NCBI RefSeq assembly: GCF_035594125.1
Contig: NC_087156.1
Coordinates: 34,432,997-34,496,996 of the forward strand
From: Scylla paramamosain
Lineage: Eukaryota; Arthropoda; Malacostraca; Decapoda; Portunidae
Length of the DNA: 64,000 nt
Reading direction: 5' to 3'
This document shows positions 1-38,229 of the stretch, one piece after another. The number at the start of each line of letters is the position of its first letter. The first letter of the stretch is position 1. The translations under genes and the position numbers were made by a program. The notes below the pieces were generated by a model. That model was not told the DNA's origin. It searched no databases and worked only from the letters and a program-made list of their open reading frames with translations.

Positions 1-3
1 AAC

Positions 4-66
<63 letters not shown>
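1..66. repeat. (AAT)n trinucleotide microsatellite
   Basis: A run of AAT units fills the first 66 bases and is cut by the window edge, so its true length is unknown. Confidence 0.95.
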
Positions 67-68
<2 letters not shown>

Positions 69-442
69 TATGTATTTTCAATTATACAGAGTACCTTGTA
101 CTTTTCTTGTTCCTCATCAAGGATACAAGTCATCATGTAACTCTTCTTCCAGTCATGAATTCTGCAGACTCATAAATGAATATCAACATTACAAGGAGAA
201 TGTTTGCCCAATAAAATCAAGCACTTTCCTGAAATTCTTTATAATTCTATCCTCGAGGTAAAATTTTGCTGCCACTGATATCCAGTAGTGTACATGTTAG
301 GCGTTCCATAAATTGGAAAACCATAATTTTGCATAATGTCAAATCATTGTAAATCCATGAAGCATGCAATATTTAGTGTTTGTATTCCCACAAGGCATAA
401 TGCCCATCATACACTGTGTATACTGGAGTTTTTTATACAAAT
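67..442. other. AT-rich non-coding stretch
   Basis: No gene-like frame, RNA or repeat signature recognised. A short open frame at 70-261 has no family resemblance and no codon signal. Confidence 0.6.
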
Positions 443-454
443 GCCTAGAATGTA

Positions 455-1418
455 CAATGGGTACTGAAAACACTGGGACCTAGCCTTATTTTGGCAGGCA
501 AACATGCAGTCCCTGTTTTCATTGCACCAAAATTCATATAAGCTGATAAGACTTCACATATTGGTATATGGTAAGTCAGAAATCCTTGCTGAGTATTTGA
601 GGGATGCTGGCTAACATGTCAGCACTCATCTATGCATGGTATGAGAAGGTTTATGCACCTGTTCATTGTTTTTATTTTTCCTAATTTTTTGCTGCCTTTG
701 TTGCTGCTCTGAGCCCAACTCTATGGGAGGAGAAAGTTCCAATTAAAGAAAAATATTGAGGAGGACAGGGAGAGGGAAGTCCACTATCATGCGCCTATTT
801 GCTACCTCACGTGAGATGCCACCTAACACCATACTCCAATATAGAAAGTGTCCTGGAAGGTCAGGAAAGACTACACCACTCGCTGACTGCCTTCTCAAGT
901 TAGCTGTGAACAGAAACCCTAGGCTGACAGCAAAATGTCTCAGGAAATTCTATCCCAAGCTCCTTCAAGACATCACCATTTGCACCATCCAACACTGGCT
1001 CAAGCATCAGCTTGGCATACTGAATCATGTGGTGGCATACAAATCCCTACTGACTGGAACCATGTGGCATAAGCAGCTTGCTTTTGCTAAAGAGCACAAT
1101 AACTGGTCAGTGGCAGACTGGCAGAATTTTCTCTGGTCCAATGTGAGAAGTTTTCAAGTCATGACATCCCACAGACTGCAGGTAAGGCGCCCCGCCCCCT
1201 CTGACATAATTAGTACGACCCCAGGTACACCATTACAGTAGTGAAGCACAGGGCTTGCTGTTAGCCAGCATCCCTCAAATACTCAGCGAGGGTTCCTGAC
1301 TTGCCAGATTCCGATGTGACGTCATATTGGCTTATATGAATTTTGGCACGATAAAAACAGGGACTGCATGCTTGCCTACAGAAATGAGGCTAGGTCCCAG
1401 TGTTTTCGATGCCCACTG
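455..1418 (+). mobile_element. Tc1-like DNA transposon, degenerate, long inverted repeats
   Basis: Terminal inverted repeats of about 160 bp pair 455-616 with 1259-1418; they begin CAATGGG/CAGTGGGC next to TA dinucleotides (453-454 and 1419-1420), as expected for Tc1/mariner insertion into TA. A degraded transposase lies between them. The ten bases outside each TA are also mutual complements (GCCTAGAATG on the left), so the empty site would have been a 22-bp palindrome. At under 1 kb the element is shorter than an intact Tc1 element (about 1.3-1.6 kb). Confidence 0.85.
756..1241 (+). pseudogene. Tc1-like transposase remnant
   Basis: Tc1-type transposase fragment. The frame reads a helix-turn-helix-like segment (GRSGKTTPLAD, then AVNRNPRLTAKCL) and the linker to the catalytic core (KQLAFAKEHNNWSVADWQNF). 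The usual W-S-D-E-x-x-F block, which holds the second catalytic Asp, reads WSNVRSF, so that Asp is lost. The frame ends near 1241 just before the right inverted repeat, and most of the DDE core is deleted. The protein cannot be active. Tc1 family membership follows from the motif and the flanking inverted repeats; the exact subfamily is not resolved. Confidence 0.8.
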
Positions 1419-1430
1419 TACATTCTAGGC

Positions 1431-1475
1431 TGAAATGAGGCTAAGTCCCAGTATTTTCGGTGCCCACTGTGCCAT
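1431..1475. repeat. Second partial copy of the Tc1 inverted-repeat end
   Basis: Directly next to the right end of the Tc1-like element, a stretch starting TGAAATGAGGCTAAGTCCC repeats the outer ~40 bp of the inverted repeat (compare 1382-1418) with a few substitutions. It looks like a local tandem duplication or the remains of a nested insertion. Confidence 0.7.
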
Positions 1476-2220
<745 letters not shown>

Positions 2221-2279
2221 TAGGCTATGCAACAATGAACATGTATACCTGTATACCTTTCACCTAACTCCTCTGACTA

Positions 2280-4775
2280 TAAGAAATTCTTTGACTACTT
2301 AACTTCCAAAGTGGAGCACATTCTGACCCTCTTCCCTTTGCAGAGATCTCCATTCTTGGAGACTTCATTGTTCACCACCAGCTTTGGCTTTCCTCTCCCT
2401 TCACTGACCATCCTGATGAACTAGCCTTCAACTTTGCTATCCTCCACGACCTAGAGAAATTGGTGCAACACCCTACTTGTATTCCTGACCGTCTTGGAGA
2501 TACGCCCAACATTCTTGACCTTTTCCTGACCTCTAATCCTTCTGCTTATGCTGTCACCCTTTCGTCTCCATTGGGCTCCTCTGATCACAATCTCATATCT
2601 GTATCTTGTCCTATTGCTCCAATCCCTCCTCAGGATCTCCCTAAGCAAAGGAGCCTCTGGCATTTTGCCTCTGCTAGTTGGGGGGACCTGAGGAGGTATT
2701 TTGCTGATTTTCCTTGGAATGACTACTGCTTCCTTGTCAGAGACCCGTCTTTGTGTGCTGGGCGCATAACAGAGGTGATAGTGTCTGGCATGGAGGCATA
2801 CATTCCTCACTCTTTTTCTCGACCTAAACTTTCTAAACCTTGGTTTAACACAGCTTGTTCTCGTGCTATACATGATGTAGAGGTGGCCCACAAAAGGTAC
2901 TTAAGCCTTCCATCACCAGAATCTCATGCACTTTATATTTCTGCCCGGAACCATGCCAAGTCTGTTCTCCAACTAGCCAAAAACTCCTTCATTAACAGAA
3001 AGTGTCAAAACCTTTCAAGATCTAACTCCCCTCGTGACTTCTGGCATCTAGCCAAAAATATCTCCAATAACTTTGCTTCTTCTGCTTTCCCTCCTTTATT
3101 TCAACAAGATGGCACCACTGCTATCACATCTATTTCTGAAGCTGAACTCTTCACTCAAAGCTTTGCTAAAAACCCTACCTTGGATGATTCTGGGCTTGTT
3201 CCTCCCTCTCCTCCACCCTCTGACTACTTCATGCCACCTATTAAAATTCTTCGCAATGATGTTTTCCATGCCCTTGCTGGCCTAAACCCTCAGAAGGCTT
3301 ATGGACCTGATGGGGTCTGTCCTATTGTTCTCTGAAACTGTGCCTCTGTGCTTGCACCTTGCCTAGTCAAACTCTTTGAGCTCTGTCTGTCAACATCTAC
3401 CTTTCCTTCTTGCTGGAAGTTTTTGCCTATATTCAGCCTGTTCCTAAAAAGGGTGACCGTTCTAATCCCACAAACTACTGTCCTATTGCTTTAATTTTCT
3501 GCCTATCTAAAGTTTTTTTAATCTATCCTCAACAGGAAGATTCTTAAACATCTATCACTTCACAACCTTCTATCTGATCGCCAGTATGGGTTCTGTCAAG
3601 GACGCTCTACTGGTGATCTTCTGGCTTTCCTTACGGAGTCTTGGTCATCCTCTTTTAGAGATTTTGATGAAACATTTCCTGTTGCCTTGGACATATCAAA
3701 AGCTTTTGATAGAGTCTGGCAGAAAGCTTTGATTTCTAAACTACCCTCCTACGGCTTCTATCCTTCTCTCAGTACCTTTATCTCAAGTTTCCTTTCTGAC
3801 TGTTCTATTGCTGCTGTGGTAGACAGTCACTGTTCTCCTAAATCTATTAACAATGGTGTTCCTCAGGGTTCTGTCTTGTCACCCACTCTTCTTCTTGTCA
3901 CCCACTCTTCTTATTATTCATTAATGATCTTTTAAACCAAACTTCTTGTCCTATCCACTCCTACACTGATGATACCATCCTGCACTTTTCCACGTCTTTT
4001 CATAGACGTCCAACCCTTCAGAAGGTAAATGAAGGAAAGCCACAGAACGCTTTCTAAAATTTCTGATTGGGGCAGAGCAAACAAACTTGGTACTGTTCAA
4101 TGCCTCAAAAACTCAATTCCTCCATCTATCAACTTGACACAACCTTCCAGACAACTATCCCCTCTTCTTCAATGATACTCAACTGTCCCCCTCTTCTACA
4201 TTAAACATCCTTGGTCTGTCCTTTACTTATAAACTGAACTGGAAACATCACATCTCATCTCTAGCTAAAACAGCTTCTATGAAGTTAGGTGTTCTGAGAT
4301 GTCTCTGCCAGTTTTTCTCACCCCCCCAGCTGCTAACTCTGTACAGGGACCTTATCTGTCCATGTATGGAGTATGCTTCACATGTCCACTCATACTGCTC
4401 TTCTAGACAGGGTGGAATCAAAAGCTTTTCATCTCATCAACTCCTCTTCTCTAACTGACTGTCTTCAGCCTCTCTCTCACCGCTGCAGTGTTGCATCTCT
4501 AGCTGTCTTCTACCGCTATTTCCATGCTAACTGCTCTTCTGATCTTGCTAACTACATGCCTCCCCTCCTCCCGCGGCCTCGCTGCACAAGACTCTCTTCT
4601 TTCTCTCACCCCTATTCTGTCCACCTCTCTAATGCAAGAGTTAACCAGTATTCTCAATCATTCATCCCTCTCTCTGGTAAACTCTGGAACTCCTTGCTTG
4701 CTTCTGTATTTCCACCTTCCTGACTTGAATTCCTTCAAGAGGGAGGTTTCAAGACACTTATTCATCAATTTTTGA
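2280..4775 (+). mobile_element. Jockey-like non-LTR retrotransposon, 5'-truncated
   Basis: About 2.5 kb of a LINE on the plus strand, covering the end of the endonuclease, a linker and the reverse transcriptase with its C-terminal region. It starts next to a TA microsatellite and has lost the 5' end (ORF1 and most of the endonuclease). The closing segment near 4725-4775 reads a conserved C-terminal motif (FKREVSRHLF). No poly-A tail or target duplication could be marked with confidence. It lies downstream of the MCTP gene, in opposite orientation. Elements of this type are common in decapod genomes; placing it in the jockey/CR1 assemblage is from motif recognition. Confidence 0.85.
2340..4723 (+). 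pseudogene. Endonuclease/reverse transcriptase polyprotein, broken
   Basis: In order I read: endonuclease remnant (ISILGDF near 2350), the endonuclease motif SSDHNLIS near 2580, then RT motifs KAYGPDG (3298), LDISKAFDRVW (3690), NNGVPQGSVLSPT (3850), a YTDD catalytic box near 3964 (the usual F/YADD with Thr for Ala), and a CR1/jockey-type C-terminal region with LWNSL near 4680. The open frame 2460-3335 stops at TGA. Later frames are broken, in one place by a direct duplication of CTTGTCACCCACTCTT around 3874-3908. Clearly inactive; its role in life was target-primed reverse transcription. Confidence 0.88.
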
Positions 4776-4789
4776 CTACTGATTTGAAC

Positions 4790-5026
4790 CTCTTGTGGGA
4801 CTGGCATTTCAGTGTGCATTTTCAGTGGGCATTCTCTCTCTCTTTCCATGAACAAGAACAATCTAAAGATTACTGAATAGAATGAGACTGATTGAGAATG
4901 AAAATGTAATTACATATATGAGGGTGAGAGTGTGAGAAATAAAGAAAAAATGACAAAGTGAATGAGAATGAAAATGGAATTACATATATGAGTGAGAAAG
5001 AGTGAAAAAGGATGAAGCAACACATG

Positions 5027-5101
<75 letters not shown>

Positions 5102-5304
5102 CACTACCTTGTCCCTTATCTCTGACAAGTAAGGGGGAGGGGAGGTGATAGGGAGGGAGGTTTGAGATAAGATGAAAGAAGCGAAGGGAAAGGAAAAAAG
5201 AGGAAGGGACAGGCAGTGGATAGGTGTTTTAGTTTATTCCTATTAAATTTTCAGTGCTTTGATGAATGGCGAGTTATTAAATGACTGTGCATTGTTGTGT
5301 ACCC

Positions 5305-5342
<38 letters not shown>

Positions 5343-6979
5343 TATAACTATGAAATGACAATCTACCATTACATGAAAGATAATTCAGAATCACATAATG
5401 CATAAATGTCGGTATGGAAGAAAATGCCAGCAAGGAAAATAGAAATGAAGTAACATGGTTGGATGGAAATAATATGGTTTCATAACTACCAGAGTGCTCT
5501 TTGTGATAGCACCAGCCACTTCCCTAATAATGTTCTGTGGCCACTGCCCAAATACCTTGTATGCCTCCTATGTCACCTTTCTGAAAGCATCCCCTCTGTA
5601 CCCTGAGTTGTATCCATGATGACAGTCCCTCCACTACCAAAAATATCCCTGTTTATTACAACCGTCTTAGTCTCATGGTTATCCTGCCAAAATTGTGATA
5701 ACTTATTTCCTTCCACTTTTCTGTCAGCTACAACTCATTTCCTCCCACTTTTCTGTCAGCTACATCATCAAAATCTTACATAAATTGAAATACCTGTCAT
5801 TATTCAAGTTGATGGGAGATGAAAATCTGACCTAAAGTGAATGGCTAGGTAACAGATCTTTTGGCCTATCAAGAAGCATGGTTGTTGAAATGATCATCCA
5901 TCTTGTGGCTTAAAATTTGTTGGTTATGTGACTAATTTTAGTGGGCAATCTATTCACCTTCAATTAGTGATTTGTACATTTCTTTTGTACATTTCTTTGA
6001 GCCTTTATTTAATCTTAGTTTACCTGAAAACATGATCACAATCCTAGAGATTCTTATTGTGTGCTGTCTTCTTAATGTTTTCAGTAATATTACTTGGAAT
6101 TCCTCAGTGCAGGCCTCCTACATCTGCATCTTCATATACGAGTATATGCAACTGATTATTTAAGTAATCCATGATAATCTAGCAATTTATATAATACATG
6201 GATTGCTTAAGGTACTTTCAAATTAAACTGATTATGATATAACCTATATTTCATTTAAAATATGATTCAGTTTTACTTTAAATTAACGAGACTTTGTTCC
6301 ACTTTAAAACTGTTACAAGTACCACTTTAAAACTGTTACAAGTACCTCAGTCTACAAGTACCTCAGTCAACAGGGTGAAGAACCTGAGTTTACAGCATAC
6401 ACCACCACCACCACCATGCTAACATGTTAGCTGGCCTCTGTGTTCCCTAACAGCTACATTTAGGTCATCATGTGTGTCTTAGCTATTTACATAGCTCAAC
6501 CAAAAAAATACAATGCTTTCTTGTAACACACCTCTTTTCTTTTTCTTCCTTTTATGAACTTGTGCCTTCTCAGTCACCATGAATCTATACTTATTCCACA
6601 CACACAAAAAAAAAAAAATAAAAAAAAATAAAAAAAAAAATAAATAAATAAATAAAAATTAAATAAATAAAATAAAAGAATAGAAAATGAATAAAATAAT
6701 AATAACAAAAAATAAGTAAATAAAAAAATAAAAAAATAAAAGAATGAATGTTCATTTATTATTTTTTATAACTTCAAGAATAGCATATATATATGCAAAA
6801 ATTCAAATGTTAAGGCATACAAATTAATGAACAAATTATTTCAAGACAAGTACATTAGCCTTAACAACCATGAATATCACAGGTAATTGGTAAACATACA
6901 AATCTGATATTTATAATTCTGCAACACACTACTTAAATGTCCCTTCACCTCAATAATAAACAGAATAATCCCATATATG

Positions 6980-7075
<96 letters not shown>

Positions 7076-8849
7076 CACTGCCTCTAAAAGTACCTTGAGA
7101 ATGCACACTACAAGACTTATAAAAGTGTAATGTTAAAAATGGTACATACAATGTTTGTTATAATTCTTAATCTAGTTTTTGACGATGTGACATCTCTGTA
7201 ATTCAGAGAAATTAAAGTGAATGACTAGATAAACCTGTAAATTGATTATATACTTATAATCACAACACCTACAACAGACTTGTGCATAACTTGTGTCCAC
7301 AAGACTCACAGTGAAGGAATCTGTGACAACATGGCCCTCTCACAGTATGTCCTTCATTACTCTCATCCATAATCATTGCAGTCAGAACTACCTAGCTAGG
7401 AAAATACTAACTGAATGAACTGCATCTACTTATTGTACAATATCTGATATGGTAATGTAAATTATGATAACCTATATGATAACAAAATGAATGCCCATCC
7501 ATTAAATTATGCCAATGTTAATGGTTAATACAAGGCTTCAGCCTTTGGGGGAATGTGTTGAGAAATCACCTGAGTTGTAACTAAAATCATAGTTAAGGAA
7601 TTAATGATTTGAGAAAAAAATTCCTTCTCAGGGTGAAATGTTGGTGGATCCAGTAGATTAAAAGCAAGCAACATTAAAAAAGTTGTTCACATATGACATC
7701 CTCAAAGTACAGAAAAGAAGTAAACTTCAAGTAATAACTATCACAGGCTGCAAATAAAATTCCAACCTCCCCTTTTACATTGTCTTCAATCTACCATACA
7801 GGTGACTGAGGCTAAAAAGGATACAAATACTGAAGATTTCTTCTGATCAAATGCCTCATTGTGAAAATGTTACTTCCAATTCAAATTTAATTTAACAAAT
7901 TCCTGATTGTTGGATGGAGCTTTGAGACTGGCCTCATTATCTGAACCTTGACTTATTAGTCATGTGATTCATTGTTTAGTGACCTTTTCATTATGCTTCA
8001 TACACAGGGACTATAAATACCAAAATATTTTAACAAAGTCACTTTGACTACATCTAACAGTTGGCAACATCACTGTAAAATCACTTCCTATAAACATTTG
8101 CAATTATTTATATAAAAAGAGCAATACAAAGATACATATATGAAAGACTGTCAATAACAACAACAATTAAATACAATCATACAAATGCATTTCATGAGGT
8201 TATTTTTACAACCTCCTCAATCCAGCATGACTTTGCCTGTGCTGACTCCTGTGCAAAGATGACACTTGTCTGTTAGTCATCATATCAGGGGGTCAGTACT
8301 AGTGTACCTGTACTTTAATCTTTTAAAATATTTAACCTACATGCACTCATGTGTTGTGTGTACATATCCTCGATTTGTATCATACTTTTACACACACACT
8401 ACTATGGTATTCAATTCAATCTACTGTTCACACTCTGCATAAGTCTTCCATCCATATATGGTCACAAGATGTATCCAAACTGATTTACTTCTTTTCATTC
8501 AGTCAATTTCTTTCTCACACATGTTTAGGCGTGTATGTATGCACACACACAAAAACATGTGTGTGCACTTACACAAATGCGCACACACACAAGTTTGCAT
8601 AAATCTAAGGTTCCTACTTGAATGTTGGAATACAACTTTTAACAAATGGACTTGGCACTAACTACATATCAAGTACATAGTAGTAATTGTGGTAGTAGTA
8701 GTAGTAGTAGTAGTTGTAGTAACAGTAGCAATAGCAGCAGTATAGCAGTGACCTTGTTGGTTTCAGAAAACATTTGCTACGTATATCTTGTCTACTTGCT
8801 CCAGACATTCTAATTTACTAGGGTAGATCCTAACTGTCCAATTTTTTTT

Positions 8850-8899
<50 letters not shown>

Positions 8900-8999
8900 C
8901 CTGCATCATAGTCATTATATCATACCTAGTATGTAGTTGCTACCTCTACTCAATATGACTGACTGTTCCTAGCGCATACTCCCTGATGCAGGGGATTCA
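4790..8999. other. 3' flank of MCTP: microsatellites, no gene seen
   Basis: AT-rich sequence holding (GA)n at 5030-5099, (GT)n at 5309-5341, an A-rich AAAT/AAAAT tract at 6605-6745, (TA)n at 6983-7073, (GTA)n at 8694-8713 and (CA)n at 8853-8898. Small local tandem duplications occur at 5704-5765 and 6299-6370. The 3' UTR of MCTP must start at 8999 and run leftward. A minus-strand ATTAAA at 8313-8318 is one possible polyadenylation signal, but nothing fixes the transcript end. No open frame resembles a known protein. Confidence 0.6.
6983..7073. repeat. (TA)n microsatellite
   Basis: About 90 bp of uninterrupted TA dinucleotides. Confidence 0.95.
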
Positions 9000-33648
<24,649 letters not shown>

Positions 33649-33656
<8 letters not shown>

Positions 33657-33687
33657 TTTGTCTCTTGGCTCCCGACCGTGACTTCAT
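33649..33687 (-). promoter_or_regulatory. Possible upstream ORF overlapping the MCTP start
   Basis: An ATG at 33687-33685 opens a 12-codon frame (MKSRSGAKRQNE) whose TGA at 33651-33649 overlaps the proposed MCTP ATG at 33656-33654. If the transcript starts upstream, this overlapping uORF could lower initiation at the main start. Because nearby exon sequence carries indels, it might instead be the true start in a shifted frame. Confidence 0.35.
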
Positions 33688-33869
33688 CGTGAACTCTCAA
33701 TTTACACAATGTTCTCCTTGAGCAAAATCACGAAGACAATTAATATACACACTAAAATTTTCAACACAAGTCATCAAACATGACATGAGCAAAGAATCAA
33801 CACGAACGCACTTTCCTTAAATGTAAACTCCTCCCCCACCCTTTTCCGCTCATGTGAAGTAAAGATACG

Positions 33870-33894
33870 TTTATATATATATGATATATATATA

Positions 33895-33961
<67 letters not shown>

Positions 33962-34011
33962 ATATATAATATACATATATATATATATATTATATATATA
34001 TATATATATAG

Positions 34012-34069
<58 letters not shown>

Positions 34070-34075
34070 CATATA
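33870..34075. repeat. (TA)n tract with interruptions, upstream of MCTP
   Basis: About 200 bp of TA with several single-base interruptions, 210 bp upstream of the proposed MCTP start codon. Confidence 0.95.
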
Positions 34076-35616
34076 TCAATGCATCCAGTAAGTATTTAAT
34101 GTCAACACACTGCTGGCTCATTCTTCAAGATTTTCTTCTCCGTCACGAAGGCTTTGCTTCGGTCTTAACAATCACGTAATTCCATCAGTCTTCCCCCCTG
34201 ACACGCACGGGCAGCCATAATAAGGCCTCCGTTGTCTCCTCCATCATAGCCTCCCTCTAACTGGCCCGCCGTTCCCCTCCTACTCGTAATGTTCGGTCCC
34301 TTCATGAAGACGTAAATGATTCCTTTCCGTTATTATCGTGTAATTCAATGTATAATCATGTGTGACCCGCATATTTCGTCTTACATTAATCTTCCACGGC
34401 GCGTTGAGTGTTGTGATGAATTGTATCTCATCGCATCCATCTGTACTTACTCAAACAACCGTGCATGGAAGAAATCAAAGGGAGGCAAGAGTGAGTCACA
34501 AGAACACACCGTGTGAATCAAGACTGCAACGAACTGTGCCACGATTTATCGCAAGATTAGTCCATTTATTTCCGTCTATAATCATCAGAGGTTTATTTAT
34601 TTTGGTGGTCCCCTCAGGAGCTACGGCATGTTTGCTCTTGGCTTGGGCACGCGGGCAGGCGGAAGGACACACTTGCGGGACGGGGAGGGAGGGTCAATAC
34701 ACGCTCCAAATAGGCTAAGAGGGATGCGGGGAGAGTGGCCCATAATGTTTTTGTTCAAGCTTTTTTTTTGTGGCGCTGCGGCTGGCACCGCCGAGGAACA
34801 TGTGTCATCAAAAATGTTGCTGCGGGTGCTGTGTTTCCCTTCATACCGCGGGAAAAAAAAAAAAAAAATAAATAAATAAATAAAAACATGAAAATAAATA
34901 CCACAGCCACGCACACGTCACCGCTTAACACATCCACTGCTAACCAATTTTTAGCATTATCACTAACAACTTTTTAAGACACATTAATTTTGTACCAGTC
35001 TCTAATAGTTTAGTAACCTGGACAAGGCAAAAGACAAAATTAACCTCCTATTTCATATCTTGCGTCCGTGCTAACAAATTTTAAATGGTACCCACAAAAA
35101 AAAAAAAAAAAAGGGGAGGGCGACTGACACTCATCTCGTTCCGACTTGGTCATAAGCTATTTGTCATTCGTGTTCAGCGACACAACGACATTGAGAAATT
35201 GCAAATTGGCATCCGTACAAAGAACACACTGGTTACCCTAGTTCTACGCGCACACACACACACACACATACACACACACACGCTTCAAAGACGAGACTTC
35301 ACCAGGATTCCTCTTTTATCTGTCACGAGACAAGTATAAGGTGTTGCTAGAGTGAGGGCGTCAGGCAGTCAAGCAAGTGATGTTAATGTTACAGAAAGCG
35401 CTCAAGTCTCGGCCATGTGATCCTTCCTATGTCATTTTCTTGCACCGTTTTCTTATCTGCTGGGAAGACGAGACGAGGGGGATGAAGGGACGAGGATGAG
35501 GAAGAGCACAAGACGAAGGACGAGATAAGATGGTATGATAATTCTGGTATAAAGTGAGAACCATGTTTGTGTGTTTTTCTTTTCTACAAGCTGTGTTCTA
35601 GTTTTGCATTACAATT

Positions 35617-35618
<2 letters not shown>

Positions 35619-35680
<62 letters not shown>

Positions 35681-35695
35681 GAGAGAGAGAGAGGA

Positions 35696-35752
<57 letters not shown>
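35619..35752. repeat. (GA)n microsatellite with interruptions
   Basis: About 134 bp of GA with a few GGA/AAG interruptions. Confidence 0.95.
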
Positions 35753-36644
35753 ATTAAATTTATCGTCTTTCTCTCTGTATTACTAAACTTGAATAATTCC
35801 TTTGAAACTTACGTATAATGTCTTCGATAGGAAACACTATACCACCACACTACCGCCACCACCACAACAATACCCACCACCACCACCACAATGAGCAGTA
35901 ACCGTTACAACAACTTCGCCAGCGTCATATACCTAAGTGCACGGATCAGCAAACCAAGCACTAAACCACCGCCAATTCCAGTGCACGACCCTCCCTCTCC
36001 TGCACCGGGCCTCCAATATGCCCTCCAATGACGGCCCCCTTGACACCACTTCATTTATATGCAGCTGCTTCAATTTCCTAGTCTCGTCCTTTATCCCTAG
36101 AAGGCTTTATCAGGGTTACAGAGTTGATAATTGCTTTTTTTTTTTTCAAGGACATTATTAAACACTTAGGCTCTCATAGAGGGTACTTTCAAAGGCTACT
36201 TACATTATCAGTCACGTCCTCATGGGTGTTTTCTCTCACTGATGGTGTAGATTCCATGGTGAATTATCACTTAAAAAAAAACAAAACTTCTACAATTTCC
36301 ACTACAGACTGTTCAAAGTTGTTGAGATAAGATGCCGGAACGTTAGGAAGTACGGTCTTCAGGTTATGAGGTAACAATGTCATAGTTTCATTAACGCGAT
36401 GATCTTTGTATCTCCAGAATATACTATGAAGAGAAAGGGCAAGGTTTCCAACACTTATCCCCAAAACCGTGCCTCCCATCTGAGGGGCGCGCTTTGCTTC
36501 CCCGTCTATTTTTTCTTAATTGCCTCCCACCACGAGCCCTTCTCAGCAAGAGGTCTGGCGCCCTTATCGTAAAAACCACAAGTCTTAAAAAAATAAGTTT
36601 GAACGTGTGAGTTAATCAGTTCCATGCAACGTTCTGAACACTGC

Positions 36645-36900
36645 CGCGTCTTGTCTCCACCCTAAAGGATGTGGTTTGGGTTTTAAAGAAAGCTTTCACG
36701 ATTCTGTTGATAATTTTAACAATAATTCTGCACCATTAATAGGAAAAACACTCATCCCATAATCCAAGATCATATTTTAAACACCTCAGCGTCTTATCTC
36801 GCTTTTTTAAACAGGACTTAGTGAATGTTGTTTGGGTTTTCAAGAAAGCTTTCATCATTCTAGTGATAACTTAATAATTCTGCACCATTAATGAAAAAAA
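36645..36900. repeat. Diverged tandem duplication, ~145-bp unit
   Basis: Both units share CGTCTTGTCT/CGTCTTATCT, then GTTTGGGTTTT(A/C)AAGAAAGC, then AATTCTGCACCATTAAT, in the same order about 145 bp apart (36647 on and 36790 on). Confidence 0.75.
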
Positions 36901-37152
36901 AAAAAAGAAGCCATAGAGATCCAGCTTATTATCTGTGGCCTTTCAAAGTCCTGAAGAGCGCAAACTGTTTCAAAATACGGGCCGAGTTCACGCCCGAGCA
37001 CCACACCCTATCAAAACATCAATACGGGTTCCATCTCCTCGCCAGTTACTCACATCCCCAGCACCTATAACTGACTCACGCTGCCTTCCTCACAAGCGTG
37101 TCGAGCATAAACAACCCGCCCCTGTGACTATCCTACCTTTTCTTGAACATCC

Positions 37153-37204
<52 letters not shown>

Positions 37205-37963
37205 TCATACACCCAAGGCCGTAAACACATCACAATAATGCATAACACAACCCAACACAACACCACTCAATGTAATCTTAAAATATACCACGTCCCGCTG
37301 CCTCTGGGTTAAGTTTTTATTTCCTATTCCTCCTCCTCCTGCTCCCCTCTCCCTCCCTTGGGCTTACATCATCCTCTACTCCGGGTTCACAATAAAAAGA
37401 TTCCTCGCATAATTCCCAGTGACGTGGGTGTGTCATCGTGCAGCAAGCAGTGGGGAAAATAATATTGTGCACAAACATATAATATGTGTATAAATTCGTA
37501 TATATTACCAACAATAAGACGCCTTTTGAACGTGACTGCTTTTTTTATTCGTTCTTGGCCTTTTAAGAGGAGTTAGTTGAACAGTGCTTTTAAATATTTT
37601 TCTCTTCTGGCTAATCTACTTCACTGGTAATAAATACATAAATAAATTAGTTATTAAATAAATAAACGGTAATAATATAATCTAATAAAAAAAGCTGCAG
37701 ATGTCAAGGTATATACGCAGCGCTGCATCACAAAATTAGTGTTCATTGTTACTAATTCCGTGTCAGGTAATGTCAATGAACATAGAAAATCATCGCGCGA
37801 GTAATGACACTCAAATATTTCCCCTCACTTTTTTAATTTTTAAAAATTATTATTAATCAGAATGAAATGATCCCATGAAGGAGTAACATTTACCAGAGCA
37901 AGTAAGTTCCGTCAATAATATTTATTTTTTTAAAAACAAATAGAAGCGTGCAGAATGTCCATC

Positions 37964-37999
37964 TCCTCCTTATGAGAAAATAGGGCTGTGAATGTGTTC

Positions 38000-38053
<54 letters not shown>

Positions 38054-38054
38054 A

Positions 38055-38125
<71 letters not shown>
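37964..38125. repeat. (GA)n tract with a duplicated 45-bp flank
   Basis: The 45 bp just left of the GA tract (TCCTCCTTATGAGAAAATAG, then GGCTGTGAATGTGTTCATATGAG) is identical to the left flank of the GA tract at 42538-42700. The GA tract itself has a few interruptions. Confidence 0.9.
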
Positions 38126-38127
<2 letters not shown>

Positions 38128-38229
38128 CACCCCCCCAGTCTGACGTCATTTTGTTATTATCCTTGCATATATAAACCCCAGCACAACGCCACCCTGGAAC
38201 AAAAAAAAAAAAAAAAAGGGCTTATCTCT

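Larger units (their letters stand above)
34076..37950. other. Upstream flank, no gene seen
   Basis: Contains an A/AAAT tract at 34850-34885, short (CA)n at 35250-35281, interrupted (GA)n at 35619-35752, a (CCA)n-like patch at 35840-35890, and a ~46-bp A-tract at 37155-37200. An imperfect tandem duplication with period about 145 bp lies at 36645-36900. Short open frames here look random. Confidence 0.6.

Noticed and set aside
34316..34718. Plus-strand frames of 66 and 118 codons near the MCTP 5' side
   Set aside because: They overlap in different frames and show no domain or conserved motif.
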